This document shows positions 47,749 to 57,917 of a stretch of 64,000 nucleotides of DNA, in pieces. The position numbers and the translations under genes were made by a program. The stretch lies in assembly GCA_907163375.1 (NCBI GenBank), contig CAJQUW010006118.1, positions 1 to 64,000 on the forward strand. Direction: 5' to 3'. The DNA comes from Prostheceraeus crozeri. Its lineage: Eukaryota > Platyhelminthes > Polycladida > Euryleptidae. The first letter of the stretch is position 1. The number at the start of each line of letters is the position of its first letter. The notes beneath the pieces are model-generated. The model saw nothing but the letters and a program-made list of their open reading frames with translations. It had not been told where the DNA came from and ran no database searches.

Positions 47749-48056
47749 ATCGCTTCCAATATTTTTGCAGCATTTTATGAATGAGTTTGTAAATCACGTC
47801 CTCATCATTTATTGTGCCATAGACATCCAACAGAGTAGTGGAAATTCAAATTTGCTGCTGATTAAAACTTTACAAGCAATACCATATTACGTAGGCCCTA
47901 GTCATCCTTCTGTCTCAACCTAATCATTCGAAATCTATGGGCTGTGCAAGTATTCCTTCATTACATATTTGAAGATTCTAAGCTGAACCATGCCACCTTA
48001 CAGATATACATTGGAATGGTTGCTTTCTAAGGAAATCTCATCGATCGACTACAGAC

Positions 48057-48275
48057 TCAGGCACCCCAGAAGGACTGTGCTGACCACTCTATCGAGAGAT
48101 TCTCCACACATCTTTCTGCCTTCATTCTTCTCTTTCCTACAGCTGCCTCACTTCCGCAAGTCATGTATGCTCTGATGGATGAGGCATAGATCTTTCCTTT
48201 CATCCAACATGTCTCCCAAGTAACAGAAGCGATATAACAGCATCGCATCATTCCTCCAAAAGTAATTTCTGTCAT
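48057..48275 (-). pseudogene. LINE reverse transcriptase C-terminal fragment
   Basis: Minus-strand frames give RFCYLGDMLDE and, in another frame, KGKIYASSIRAYMTCGSEAAVGK. These match the conserved end of RTE/CR1-type reverse transcriptases (FCYLGDMLD, then GKIY..C.RS.MLYGSE.W). The middle is deleted and frames are mixed, so this is a short dead fragment, possibly of the same family as 7321-7788. Confidence 0.5.
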
Positions 48276-49221
48276 TTGGACTTCTCACAGCGTGCATATC
48301 ACCTGAGAATCTCAAATGCATTGGTTACATGCAACACGCATGTTGTGAAATAGCCACATGGATTAACTTTAGCTTCCAACTTTGAAGTATCGTGACACGA
48401 AGCGTCGTTTTAAAATTTTCTTTTTTCATTTGGATTGTGCTGTGCTTCACGTAGCTTGCTTTCATTGATGATTCACTTGAATCTTCAATTTCTGAAATTT
48501 CTTTGAAATAAAAAGACTTAACTCAAGAATCATGATAAGGCGCTATAGAAAACAACATTTTTCGTCATATAGTCCAGTTCGAAATCTTCTATTGCTATGC
48601 CGTAAATTATATGTTTATTATTCGTTTTGGAAATGTGGTATTTCGTCTTTATAAAGAAAGTGGAGCAGATCCCAAAAATTCCATCCTGACCGGCCAGCCT
48701 TCATCATTCATCTGTACTGCACAATTTTCGCTAAATTAAAGGAGAGGTCTTTTCATCTCTGACATTAAAAAATAATGTTTTAGCGCCACTCTTCCATGCT
48801 GGGACTTTGACGATGTTGACATAATGACTTTTATCTGAAGCGTAAGCGATCTTTTAACCCGGATGACCTCCCTATCGACTTCCAATGACATCTTCGGGGT
48901 TCGATCACTGGACAGAAAGATCGCTCGGTAAAGCACTATAAATTACTCAGCCACTGACACCACAATTTAATTGATTTGACAATGAAAACCTCCCTTGACA
49001 GGAAGGAATTCAACAATTCTATTCTATGATCATATAGGACTGTTTCATAAAATCAAGCTTTCTGATGTGTATCAGCAACATCTTCAGTAGTGAAACACAA
49101 AGCGATTTATAGTTTTTCTGAAATTATCTTGGAAAGAAATAGGCGGAAAAAGAAATATATGTATAAAGCTTGCGTAATGCTCATGAAAAACAGATGCTAA
49201 GATGTTAGATGTCTTGTTCAC

Positions 49222-49573
49222 TTAGCAATTATGCCGACACTGAATCGCGCTGCGTGTTGAGACAATAACGGATTGCTGATAATCAGCATTTCATGAATGA
49301 GGAGGTCAAATATACTTTTGCAGTATTCAAGATTGACATTATCAATGACAACAAGATTATCACCAAGCTCATTTTGACGATGCAAACCGTTGGCCGAATA
49401 CCTACTTATCCTCTTTAGCACGCTCGAAAAAAATTCGTTTTGACATTGATAATGTCAGTAATAATATTGATAATAAATTTGACCTCCTCATTTACGAAAT
49501 GTTGATTAGCAATCTAATCTGTCCTTCTCTCAACACACAGCGCGATTCATTGTCAGCAAAATTGTTATGCGAT
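49222..49573. repeat. Foldback repeat with ~100-bp diverged arms
   Basis: The left arm contains GAATCGCGCTGCGTGTTGAG and ATGAATGAGGAGGTCAAAT; the right arm contains their complements (CTCAACACACAGCGCGATTC, ATTTGACCTCCTCATTTACG). A third, shorter inverted pair (TTGACATTATCAATG) lies nearer the centre. An old MITE is likely. Confidence 0.6.
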
Positions 49574-50259
49574 TAACCATATAAACCCATACATTTTTTA
49601 AACAGGAAATGCATAATTTCTCTTCCGATATAAAGGGTAGTCCTTAATGTCGATGCAAAAAAAATTCCAACAGTAGTTAGTGTAAGTACTTTTATACAAG
49701 ATAATAAATGAATGACATGATAGTTATTTGAATTCAACGAAAAATTCGTTCTTATATGTAACGAGGATTTCTGTTTGACTGCCGAAGAACAACTGATCAT
49801 TTAGTTGTAGCCTATTGGTGATGTCAGGGTCGCGGTATGAGTTGATTCTTCATTTTTTTTACTTGAAATGATTATTCAATATTGCTCTAGGTGACATGAC
49901 ACGCGTGATTCACACGTAATTACGGAACACCCCAAACATCCGTGGTTAAGGACATTCTATTCTTCTACCCGCGTACATACGCGCAGAACTAAGAGTCAGA
50001 AATCAGTTGATCTGATGCTGTTAAAACATGGGTAATGTTTATGACTACGCGCGGGCGAGCGTTTATAGTTTGCGCGTCGTCCTCGGTTGTCTGCGCTGCC
50101 GCTTGAACTACGGGTGAACCGCTAAGCATGTTCTGTCTTCCCTGAGCATGAAATTGAGGTCCTATCACATTGTTTAGCCTCTGATACATGCAGACACATG
50201 AGACGCAAAGTCTATATAACAGGACTGCCAACTATAGTAATATAATATAGGCCGTTCCA

Positions 50260-52292
50260 GAACACCCAATAATTTTAAAAAAAAAAAATTAACATACCTG
50301 CAAAATCAGCCCAAAATGCCCAAAATTAACTACCCTACCTGCAAAATCAGCCCCAAAATGCAAAATTAGACCCCCTCCTGAAATTTGTCACAGAAATGCT
50401 AAAAATAGGGTCCTCCCAGAACACCCAATAATTTAAAAAAAAAATTAACATACCTGCAAAATCAGCCCAAAATGCCCAAAATTAACTACCCTACCTGCAA
50501 AATCAGCCCCAAAATGCAAAATTAGACCCCCTCCTGAAATTTGTCACAGAAATGCTAAAAATAGGGTCCTCCCAGAACACCCAATAATTTTAAAAAAAAA
50601 ATTAACATACCTGCAAAATCAGCCCAAAATGCCCAAAATTAACTACCCTACCTGCAAAATCAGCCCCAAAATGCAAAATTAGACCCCCTCCTGAAATTTG
50701 TCACAGAAATGCTAAAAATAGGGTCCTCCCAGAACACCCAATAATTTTTAAAAAAAAAATTAACATACCTGCAAAATCAGCCCAAAATGCCCAAAATTAA
50801 CTACCCTACCTGCAAAATCAGCCCCAAAATGCAAAATTAGACCCCCTCCTGAAATTTGTCACAGAAATGCTAAAAATAGGGTCCTCCCAGAACACCCAAT
50901 AATTTTAAAAAAAAAATTAACATACCTGCAAAATCAGCCCAAAATGCCCAAAATTAACTACCCTACCTGCAAAATCAGCCCCAAAATGCAAAATTAGACC
51001 CCCTCCTGAAATTTGTCACAGAAATGTTAAAATAGGGTCCTCCCAGAACACCCAATAATTAAAAAAAAAAATTAACATACCTGCAAAATCAGCCCAAAAT
51101 GCCCAAAATTAACTACCCTACCTGCAAAATCAGCCCCAAAATGCAAAATTAGACCCCCTCCTGAAATTTGTCACAGAAATGTTAAAAATAGGGTCCTCCA
51201 GAACACCCAATAATTAAAAAAAAAAATTAACATACCTGCAAAATCAGCCCAAAATGCCCAAAATTAACTACCCTACCTGCAAAATCAGCCCCAAAATGCA
51301 AAATTAGACCCCCTCCTGAAATTTGTCACAGAAATGCTAAAAATAGGGTCCTCCCAGAACACCCAATAATTTAAAAAAAAAAATTAAAATACATGCAAAA
51401 ACAGCCCAAAATGCCCAAAATTAACTACCCTACCTGCAAAATCAGCCCCAAAATGCAAAATTAGACCCCCTCCTGAAATTTGTCACAGAAATGCTAAAAA
51501 TAGGGTCCTCCCAGAACACCCAATAATTTAAAAAAAAAAATTAACATACCTGCAAAATCAGCCCAAAATGCCCAAAATTAACTACCCTACCTGCAAAATC
51601 AGCCCCAAAATGCAAAATTAGACCCCCTCCTGAAATTTGTCACAGAAATGCTAAAAATAGGGTCCTCCCAGAACACCCAATAATTTAAAAAAAAAATTAA
51701 CATACCTGCAAAATCAGCCCAAAATGCCCAAAATTAACTACCCTACCTGCAAAATCAGCCCCAAAATGCAAAATTAGACCCCCTCCTGAAATTTGTCACA
51801 GAAATGCTAAAAATAGGGTCCTCCCAGAACACCCAATAATTTAAAAAAAAAATTAACATACCTGCAAAATCAGCCCAAAATGCCCAAAATTAACTACCCT
51901 ACCTGCAAAATCAGCCCCAAAATGCAAAATTAGACCCCCTCCTGAAATTTGTCACAGAAATGCTAAAAATAGGGTCCTCCCAGAACACCCAATAATTTAA
52001 AAAAAAAATTAACATACCTGCAAAATCAGCCCAAAATGCCCAAAATTAACTACCCTACCTGCAAAATCAGCCCCAAAATGCAAAATTAGACCCCCTCCTG
52101 AAATTTGTCACAGAAATGCTAAAAATAGGGTCCTCCCAGAACACCCAATAATTTTTAAAAAAAAAATTAACATACCTGCAAAATCAGCCCAAAATGCCCA
52201 AAATTAACTACCCTACCTGCAAAATCAGCCCCAAAATGCAAAATTAGACCCCCTCCTGAAATTTAGCAAATCAAAATGCAAAAATAGGGTCC
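50260..52292. repeat. 13-unit tandem array, ~157-bp monomer
   Basis: Unit starts (GAACACCC) fall at 50260, 50419, 50575, 50732, 50890, 51046, 51201, 51357, 51514, 51671, 51827, 51983 and 52139. Units are almost identical except for the length of a poly-A run. Each monomer contains two related sub-blocks, both starting ACCTGCAAAATCAGCCC. The last unit degrades into two ~40-bp partial repeats that run into the first Polinton gene. It may be satellite DNA or part of the Polinton terminal repeat. Confidence 0.93.
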
Positions 52293-52354
52293 TCTTGAAA
52301 TTTAGCAAATCAAAATACAAAAATAGGGGCCTCCTGAAATTTACAGTTACAAAA

Positions 52355-52708
52355 ATGAATATGAACAAAAATATTCATTTAAAAATGGAAGATGAAAAAA
52401 CAAAAGAACCATCAGCCCCTTTATATCCCATATTGGAACAAATGGATAAAGCAAAACACAAAGATAGAGTCAGGTACATGAAAGATAAGGAGACACAACT
52501 ATTGTCAAAACTAGAACATTATAATAAATTAAGAAAAAGATGGACTATAGTGAAGAATGTAACACAAGGAGTTGGAGTATTCTTAACAATGTCTTTAGGC
52601 GCTCTCACTATTGTCATTTCATCTGGCGTTCTTACAATTCCTGTTGTTGCTACAGCTTTAACAGGTACAGGTGTTTTTACAACGTCACTTGCAACAGTGA
52701 AACAATGA
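52355..52708 (+). CDS. Small Polinton membrane protein with PSAP and LYPxL-like motifs
   Basis: About 117 aa from ATG 52355; an ATG at 52385 (MEDEKTKEPSAP) is the alternative start. The N-terminal part is charged and carries EPSAPLYPIL, which contains a P(S/T)AP motif directly followed by LYPxL. A helical basic segment (RYMKDKETQLLSKLEHYNKL) comes next. Two hydrophobic segments (GVFLTMSLGALTIVISSGVL, IPVVATALTGTGVF) then precede the stop. I do not recognise a named family. The motifs resemble those that recruit ESCRT-I and ALIX in budding viruses, which is only suggestive. First gene at the left edge of the element. Confidence 0.6.
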   Translation: MNMNKNIHLKMEDEKTKEPSAPLYPILEQMDKAKHKDRVRYMKDKETQLLSKLEHYNKLRKRWTIVKNVTQGVGVFLTMSLGALTIVISSGVLTIPVVATALTGTGVFTTSLATVKQ

Positions 52709-53378
52709 ATTCATGAAACAAAACGGTTGCTATCCGCACTTAATCAAAAGATAAGGAGTGATGATTGAAGAGAGAGAGATTTATTGTTCTCGCAAAGGAA
52801 AACAAATAACAGCTTTTCCCTAAAATTATTGTGAATAGCGCAATCTTGTCATTTCAATTTACGCATCGGTAAAATTTTGACAGTTCAATTTACGCGTCGG
52901 TAAAATTTTGACAGTTCAATTTACGCGTCGGTAAAATTTTGACAGTTCAATTTACGCCTACGTAAATTATTTTCAGAATCATGTTTTAAAGTGAGTTTTG
53001 CAAATGCAAATGCGTTCACAAAATCCATTTAGCGTTTCCTCTCTCCGCATGAATTGATTAAAAGTAGTTGCTATTGTGAACTCATGGATTGACAATAAAA
53101 GCAATTCTTCTTCTAAATTTAGAACTTATAAACTCCGATATGCAAGATAGTTGTTATAGCAATTTTAAACAATCCCTTTTATTAACGGATGAAGTTCATG
53201 AAGAAAATGGAAATCTGTAAAACAATGTAGATTAGAATAATTATAATATAATCATTTCAAATCGAATAACTAGTAAAGTAAGTCATCATTATGAGACAGT
53301 TTTAAATCAATCCCCCCTTTTCTCACATTTCTTCTCCTGGAGGGGGATCCTACAAGAAATTTATTTATTTATTATAAA
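52709..53378 (+). other. Polinton intergenic region with iteron-like repeats
   Basis: Between the small membrane protein gene and the protease gene. It holds the 31-bp repeats at 52847-52965 and no ORF of note. A CTCCTGGAGGGGGATCC stretch precedes the protease gene. Confidence 0.5.
52847..52965. repeat. Four 31-bp iteron-like repeats with internal palindromes
   Basis: Units read GACAGTTCAATTTACGCGTC then GGTAAAATTTT, four in tandem with minor variation. Each contains TTTACGC...GTAAA, a small inverted repeat. Located between two + strand Polinton genes, so a regulatory or replication role is possible but untested. Confidence 0.75.
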
Positions 53379-53807
53379 ATGAGTAACATAAAATACTTAC
53401 TAAAACAATACGGTAAACAAACAACTACAAACTTTCATCTAGAGAAAATGGCTAAACAATTAGGAATAAGGAATTTCCACGTCTTAATGCGTGACGAATT
53501 ATGTCAACTAAAAAATAAAAATAATGTAAATTTCATAACGAATCTTCACACTTCAGACCAAAACGGCGTACATTGGTCAGCGGGACATAGAACTAAAAAT
53601 GGGGATAATTACTACTTCGACTCTTATGGATTGCCTCCAACAAATGAAGTCAAAGAATTATTTGGAACTGGAATTTATAATACATTTCAAATTCAGAAAC
53701 CAGGAACAACTTACTGTGGTCAATTATGTTTATATGTTTTGTATAAATTACAAAAAGGAGTACCATTTCTTGATATTATGTTAGAATTGAATAAAGAAAT
53801 TGATTAA
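53379..53807 (+). CDS. Polinton adenain-like cysteine protease (PRO)
   Basis: Processes virion proteins in related viruses. At 142 aa it is at the compact end for this family. The catalytic pattern is NGVHWSAGHR (His), YYFDSYGLPP (Asp) and TTYCGQLCLYVLY (Gln and Cys), in the order expected of the C5/Ulp1-like fold. It starts at ATG 53379 after an AT-rich leader and is transcribed towards the integrase (convergent). Clear member of the Polinton/adenovirus protease group. Confidence 0.9.
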   Translation: MSNIKYLLKQYGKQTTTNFHLEKMAKQLGIRNFHVLMRDELCQLKNKNNVNFITNLHTSDQNGVHWSAGHRTKNGDNYYFDSYGLPPTNEVKELFGTGIYNTFQIQKPGTTYCGQLCLYVLYKLQKGVPFLDIMLELNKEID

Positions 53808-53891
53808 GGGAATTTAATTGCCGAAAAACGTTAGTATCAATTACTGTAATTAAAGTTCCAAAACGAAGCTAGCTAAAGCGCCACCTAAAGA

Positions 53892-55259
53892 TCAAAGCTC
53901 GCTTCGTTGTAATTCATTTTGATAAAAACGGCCTCTGATATCTTCATCATCTAAATCTTTAATTTCATAAGTAATCGGATAACTTTGATTTATTTTGCAA
54001 ACTTCAAATATTTCTTTAGTCCAATAGCCAACAAAGCCTTTTTCAAATTTGTTCTTATATTTAAATATTCGCACCCTATCTCCAATTTTAAATTTCGGCT
54101 TACGTTTCTGTAAATTCGGATTACTCTCATTTGAATAATTATTTTCGAATATTTTCTTTCGGATTAAATCAGGGTCGTCAGAAGCATTCTTTGGGGTTTC
54201 TTCAATACCAGAATGAACTTTATTATTGTACTCATCTACAATTCCTGGTAATATTTTTAACCATTTCTGATTTCCTTGCTGAGTAAATTTCTTAAAGATC
54301 TTACCTTTTAGCGTTCTATTAAAGCGCTCTATTACTACAGCTTTTCCTGCATTTTCTGTGGAATAAACAGTTTCAAATAGTGGCTTTACATTTCGGTTAT
54401 AAAACTCGGACCCTTTATCAACGAATAGCTTCTTTGGTGTTCTATTATTTTCTTTAAAGATTTCTTCAAACGCATATTTAACTGACAGACCACTTTTGTT
54501 TTTTAAAGGCTTTACCCAAGCATATCGTGTATATAAATCTATAACGGTCAATGCGTACTTGAACCCTCTTTCATTAGGCATATTTATTAGATCTGCACTC
54601 CAAATATCATCTTTATTAAATACTTTTACTTTCAATAGATATTTCGGCTTTCTGTATTCCCTATGAATTTCAGACGCATAGCGGCTTGGGTCATTCGACA
54701 TTTCGGACGCGTAGGTTCGAGCGTTGCTCTCAGACAACTTTGCTGCCGTTTCATTCAACGAAGTTGACGGAACTAAAGTTTCATCTATCCCCTGGCCAAA
54801 AAGCATTTTTGCTTGTAAAGCTTTCTTAACAAACATTCTTTCAATTTTTTCTCTAAATGTAGGATTCTGAATACTATCTAATTCTTGTATCATTTTCTTA
54901 TCTGCTTCATGTCGAGAACTTAGGTCATGATTTCGATAAGCTAAATCATGTTTATAAGCGGCGGCGTCTACTCTATTTATTGGTTTACTATTTTCTCTAG
55001 GTGTGTTATCATCGTTTAATCTTAAATCTAATCTTGTGCCGGGGCCAGTAAAATTATGCCCAGGTAGATGTTTCTCTTTCGAATATTTACTCCAAATAAA
55101 GCCAGGAAAGTTTTCTAATGCTTTTTGTATATCACCACCGAAGTGGTGTGGAACTTTGTTCTTGTCACCTCCGGTGTGGTGTGGAACTTTGTTCTTGTCA
55201 CCTTTTAAGAGATAATCCATTAGATCTAGATTTGAAATTCTTAAGTTATTCAAATTCAT
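53892..55259 (-). CDS. Polinton integrase fused to an N-terminal phospholipase A2-like domain
   Basis: A single open frame of 455 aa. Residues 20-42 repeat DKNKVPHH(T/F)GG twice. Residues 66-130 look like a parvovirus VP1-type phospholipase A2: NFTGPGTRLD (calcium-loop GPG), VDAAAYKHDLAY (HD active-site helix, H104 D105) and HDLSSRHEADKKM. Residues 219-360 are a retroviral-type integrase core with D223 (WSADL), D281 (VDKGSEF) and E311 (VIERFNRTLK). The C-terminus has a chromodomain-like barrel (FKIGDRVRIFKYK ... GYWTKEIFEV). PLA2 domains are known in adintovirus/Polinton relatives, but joined to the integrase is unexpected to me. The usual integrase zinc finger is not obvious. Confidence 0.85.
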   Translation of the reverse strand: MNLNNLRISNLDLMDYLLKGDKNKVPHHTGGDKNKVPHHFGGDIQKALENFPGFIWSKYSKEKHLPGHNFTGPGTRLDLRLNDDNTPRENSKPINRVDAAAYKHDLAYRNHDLSSRHEADKKMIQELDSIQNPTFREKIERMFVKKALQAKMLFGQGIDETLVPSTSLNETAAKLSESNARTYASEMSNDPSRYASEIHREYRKPKYLLKVKVFNKDDIWSADLINMPNERGFKYALTVIDLYTRYAWVKPLKNKSGLSVKYAFEEIFKENNRTPKKLFVDKGSEFYNRNVKPLFETVYSTENAGKAVVIERFNRTLKGKIFKKFTQQGNQKWLKILPGIVDEYNNKVHSGIEETPKNASDDPDLIRKKIFENNYSNESNPNLQKRKPKFKIGDRVRIFKYKNKFEKGFVGYWTKEIFEVCKINQSYPITYEIKDLDDEDIRGRFYQNELQRSEL

Positions 55260-55276
55260 TTTTAAAGATTAAAATC

Positions 55277-55741
55277 TTATCGTACCATACTAGGATTTAG
55301 ATATATGCCAGATCCGTCTTTTGTTTCTTTTATTTGAATCAAATCATCAATATTGTGTAGGACATTTTTAAGAACTCGTTTCCCTTCATTAGCTAAATTT
55401 AATTTACTAATAAAATTATCTACTATTCCCTCACCTCTAGCAGCTTTCTCTAACTCCCTATTATGACGTTTTTGTTCTTCTAATGCTGCCTTCTCTGATT
55501 TATTTTTATTTACTGCCTGGACAATACCAGCTGTCCCGCCTGCAACACTTCCTGCTGCTGCTATACCACCTATTATTAGTGGAATTAATGGGAGAATCCC
55601 GCCATTCTTTTCTTCTTGTAATTTGATATTCTCTATCATTGGTTTACTTATGTAATACTTCTTTTTGTTAATCGTAATAGCTTTAGGGGTATTTTTGTCA
55701 ATGATGTTACGTAGTTTTAATTCAACCGTTTCATTATTCAT
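55277..55741 (-). CDS. Polinton small membrane-active virion-type protein (pX-like)
   Basis: 154 aa. A basic N-terminus (INKKKYYISKP) is followed by a Gly/Ala-rich hydrophobic segment (GGILPLIPLIIGGIAAAGSV), then a charged helical stretch and a GEGIVDNFISKL segment. This composition matches small virion proteins of adintoviruses/Polintons that resemble adenovirus core or membrane-lytic peptides. Lies between capsid and integrase genes, both on the same strand, with a 17-bp gap to the integrase start. Exact homology is not provable by eye. Confidence 0.65.
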   Translation of the reverse strand: MNNETVELKLRNIIDKNTPKAITINKKKYYISKPMIENIKLQEEKNGGILPLIPLIIGGIAAAGSVAGGTAGIVQAVNKNKSEKAALEEQKRHNRELEKAARGEGIVDNFISKLNLANEGKRVLKNVLHNIDDLIQIKETKDGSGIYLNPSMVR

Positions 55742-55824
55742 TTTTTAACAAAAAATTTATAGTCTTGGGCTTAGCCTATCACTTTTTGTTCAGGTTACTA
55801 ACCTATAGAACTTTGTTCAGAGGC

Positions 55825-55925
55825 TTCAGCCGATCGGAGCGAAGCTCCTCTGCCTTTAGCCGATCGGACCAAGGGTCCTCTGGCTTTAGCCGATCGGACC
55901 AAAGGTCCTCTGGCTTTAGCCGATC
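55825..55925. repeat. Three GC-rich tandem repeats between Polinton genes
   Basis: Repeats of about 30 bp of the type TTAGCCGATCGGACCAAAGG plus TCCTCTGGC, rich in short palindromes (CGATCG; GGACC...GGTCC; GGAGCGAAGCTCC). They sit at the 3' end of the capsid gene, so a transcription-end or hairpin role is possible. Related sequence is near 57840-57910. Confidence 0.75.
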
Positions 55926-57250
55926 CTAACCATCTTTCCATTAAGAATTTCAATAGAATATTCGGCGTCTTCTAGCAATAAACCATAAGCCATCAATGAG
56001 GTTGTGGAATTTGTTTTTTCAATATTAATTGTCACATCACAACCATTCTTAATAATATCTTCCGATTGTGCACTTAAATCAAAGCATAAAACAGGATATA
56101 AATTCTTCCAATCTACAGGAGTTAATTGTGCTTCTACTCCAAATTCTCGGCATAGATTTCTATAGGCATCATATCCTTCCATAAACTGATTATTGGTGTT
56201 ATCAAATCTTAATGGATCGATAGGATAACGTGTTTGATTTAATGAAATTTGTAAACTTCGAATTGAATTAATATGGAAAAGACTATTGTTCTTATCAAAA
56301 CTGGCTGTTTCATTCTTTTGAAAAGTGAGCAAAAAATATCTTGGAGTATTTGATGTCCTTGTGAAATGCCAGTTAAATCTTTGTTCAGTAAACGTGACAG
56401 AGCTCGCAGTACGCTTCATAAAACTTACTGGAATTGGTTTGTTCGTATTTAATCTTTTCGTAATAGTTGTTTCAACCTCTAAACTAGGAGTAATGTGTTT
56501 TACCCACCATTCAAGTCTATCAATTTTTAAATATGCTTTCTTCCCAGCCGTTCCATAAAATATTGATTCATTATTTACAGTGCGATGAACTATGAGTTTG
56601 AATTTCAATTGACATGATATTTTCTCATAATCTAAATATCCAAATAATGGAGACAATGACCAATCAACAGTTTGTTTACTTTTATTATTAAAATTACGTC
56701 TTTTCTGATATGAGCTATTTTGTGTACTGTTTAACTGTTTCACTATGTTTTCTACATCTTTCGCAATTCCTGCTGCATCTGTTCCAGTGTGAGTTAAATC
56801 ATCTTTAAGTATGCCGGTATGGTTATCAGGAAACCATCCTTCGATTTCATGCATTTTAGTATTTTCACCTATTGTAACAAATCGAAGCATCGAATCAATA
56901 ATACCAGGTGAATCACTTATGGTTTCTATATTTTGTGTTGCAACATCTAAACGCATTTGTGTAAATAGTCTTGGAAAGAAATTGTTTTCTAATGTAATAT
57001 TATCCGTAGCAGGTAATGGTGTTGTAAAATCAGCATCAGAATATAGTGAATATTCACAGTGTAAAAATGAATCGGGTAAATATAAATAACTTTGCTGATT
57101 ATCAACTTCAAAAATTAAGTCACCTCCAGTATTCACTCTTCCTGAAGAACCGGGGTTCATAGCAATTCTTATATAGTCATTCTTTTTTTGATTATAACTG
57201 ACAAACGGGGGATCATCTAATCTAAATTTGCTTTCGATCAGAGTTGACAT
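55916..57250 (-). CDS. Polinton major capsid protein (probable)
   Basis: 444 aa in one frame from ATG 57250. Features: an N-terminal FRLDDPPFVSYNQ, then SYLYLPDSFLHCEYSLY, ITLENNFFPRLFTQMRLDV, a central insertion with YQKRRNFNNKS, GYLDYEKISCQLKFKLIV, and a C-terminal DLSAQSEDIIKNGCDVTINI. The YLPDSFL...E and LENN...LF..M blocks, the size and the position next to small virion genes fit the double jelly-roll capsid proteins of Polintons (the F54H12.2-like group). A structural comparison would be needed to exclude a penton-type minor capsid protein. Confidence 0.75.
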   Translation of the reverse strand: MSTLIESKFRLDDPPFVSYNQKKNDYIRIAMNPGSSGRVNTGGDLIFEVDNQQSYLYLPDSFLHCEYSLYSDADFTTPLPATDNITLENNFFPRLFTQMRLDVATQNIETISDSPGIIDSMLRFVTIGENTKMHEIEGWFPDNHTGILKDDLTHTGTDAAGIAKDVENIVKQLNSTQNSSYQKRRNFNNKSKQTVDWSLSPLFGYLDYEKISCQLKFKLIVHRTVNNESIFYGTAGKKAYLKIDRLEWWVKHITPSLEVETTITKRLNTNKPIPVSFMKRTASSVTFTEQRFNWHFTRTSNTPRYFLLTFQKNETASFDKNNSLFHINSIRSLQISLNQTRYPIDPLRFDNTNNQFMEGYDAYRNLCREFGVEAQLTPVDWKNLYPVLCFDLSAQSEDIIKNGCDVTINIEKTNSTTSLMAYGLLLEDAEYSIEILNGKMVRIG

Positions 57251-57296
57251 TATATTTTTTATTAGAAAAAATCAGTTTGGTACTAGAATTTTGCTA

Positions 57297-57767
57297 CTAG
57301 AATTTTGCTAGACCATTTCCTCTCATTTCTTCAATTGTTTTTTCATCATGTTTACTTTCCATCTTCGCTAATTGTGCAATTTTGTTTTTTGTTTCCTCTG
57401 AGAGCTTTTTGTCTTTTTGCATTTCTTTTGCATCATTCCTAAGTTTGCGAATAGCTTCTAGTTGTTTTAATTCGTTTTGTGACTTAACAGCATTCGATAT
57501 TGCACTAGCTGTACTACCTATAGCAGCTGCTCCTTTTGCAGCAGATGAAATTAAATCTTTATTATTTTTAATCAAGTTAACGATACTGCCGATACCAGAA
57601 AAGATGCCAGCTCCTTCCGTGTGAACGGCACCTGCGGTGCCTAGGAACTTTTGTGTTCCGACTGTTTCTCTATTATCATAATGATAAACAGGATTCATAC
57701 GTGGTTCATGAGCAATTCTTTGATTTGAAGCAAAATGTTTAAGATTGTGTTGATAAATTATAGGCAT
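57297..57767 (-). CDS. Polinton small amphipathic virion-type protein
   Basis: 156 aa. The N-terminus is polar (MPIIYQHNLKHFASNQ). A Gly/Ala-rich hydrophobic stretch (GAGIFSGIGSIVNLIKNN, then AAKGAAAIGSTASAI) is followed by a long charged helix (LEAIRKLRNDAKEMQKDKKL). The layout recalls adenovirus pVI/pX-type and other membrane-active minor virion proteins. Located just upstream, in transcription order, of the capsid gene on the same strand, 46 bp apart, suggesting co-expression. No firm homologue recognised. Confidence 0.65.
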   Translation of the reverse strand: MPIIYQHNLKHFASNQRIAHEPRMNPVYHYDNRETVGTQKFLGTAGAVHTEGAGIFSGIGSIVNLIKNNKDLISSAAKGAAAIGSTASAISNAVKSQNELKQLEAIRKLRNDAKEMQKDKKLSEETKNKIAQLAKMESKHDEKTIEEMRGNGLAKF

Positions 57768-57917
57768 TTTTTTAAGCTTAAATTTGACTTTTGGGAAAAA
57801 TATTTACGTTTGTGGTTGGTTAGTAACTGAGACCTTTTTTGGGATCGGCTAAAGCCTCTGAACAAGGTTCTATTGGTTAGTAACCTGAGGACCTTTGGGC
57901 CGTTCGGCTAAATTCTA

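Larger units (their letters stand above)
47749..50259. other. Mostly featureless stretch before the tandem array
   Basis: Apart from the LINE fragment at 48057-48275 and the foldback repeat at about 49222-49573, I see no gene. Short ORFs here have no recognisable family. Confidence 0.4.

Noticed and set aside
47323-47784. 153-codon + strand ORF
   Set aside because: GC-rich repeat sequence (GTCGGCC motifs) read through by chance; the peptide has no recognisable family and overlaps dispersed repeat blocks.
50260-52292. CRISPR-like array
   Set aside because: Whole 157-bp units are repeated with no unique spacers, in a eukaryotic context. It is a satellite or minisatellite array.
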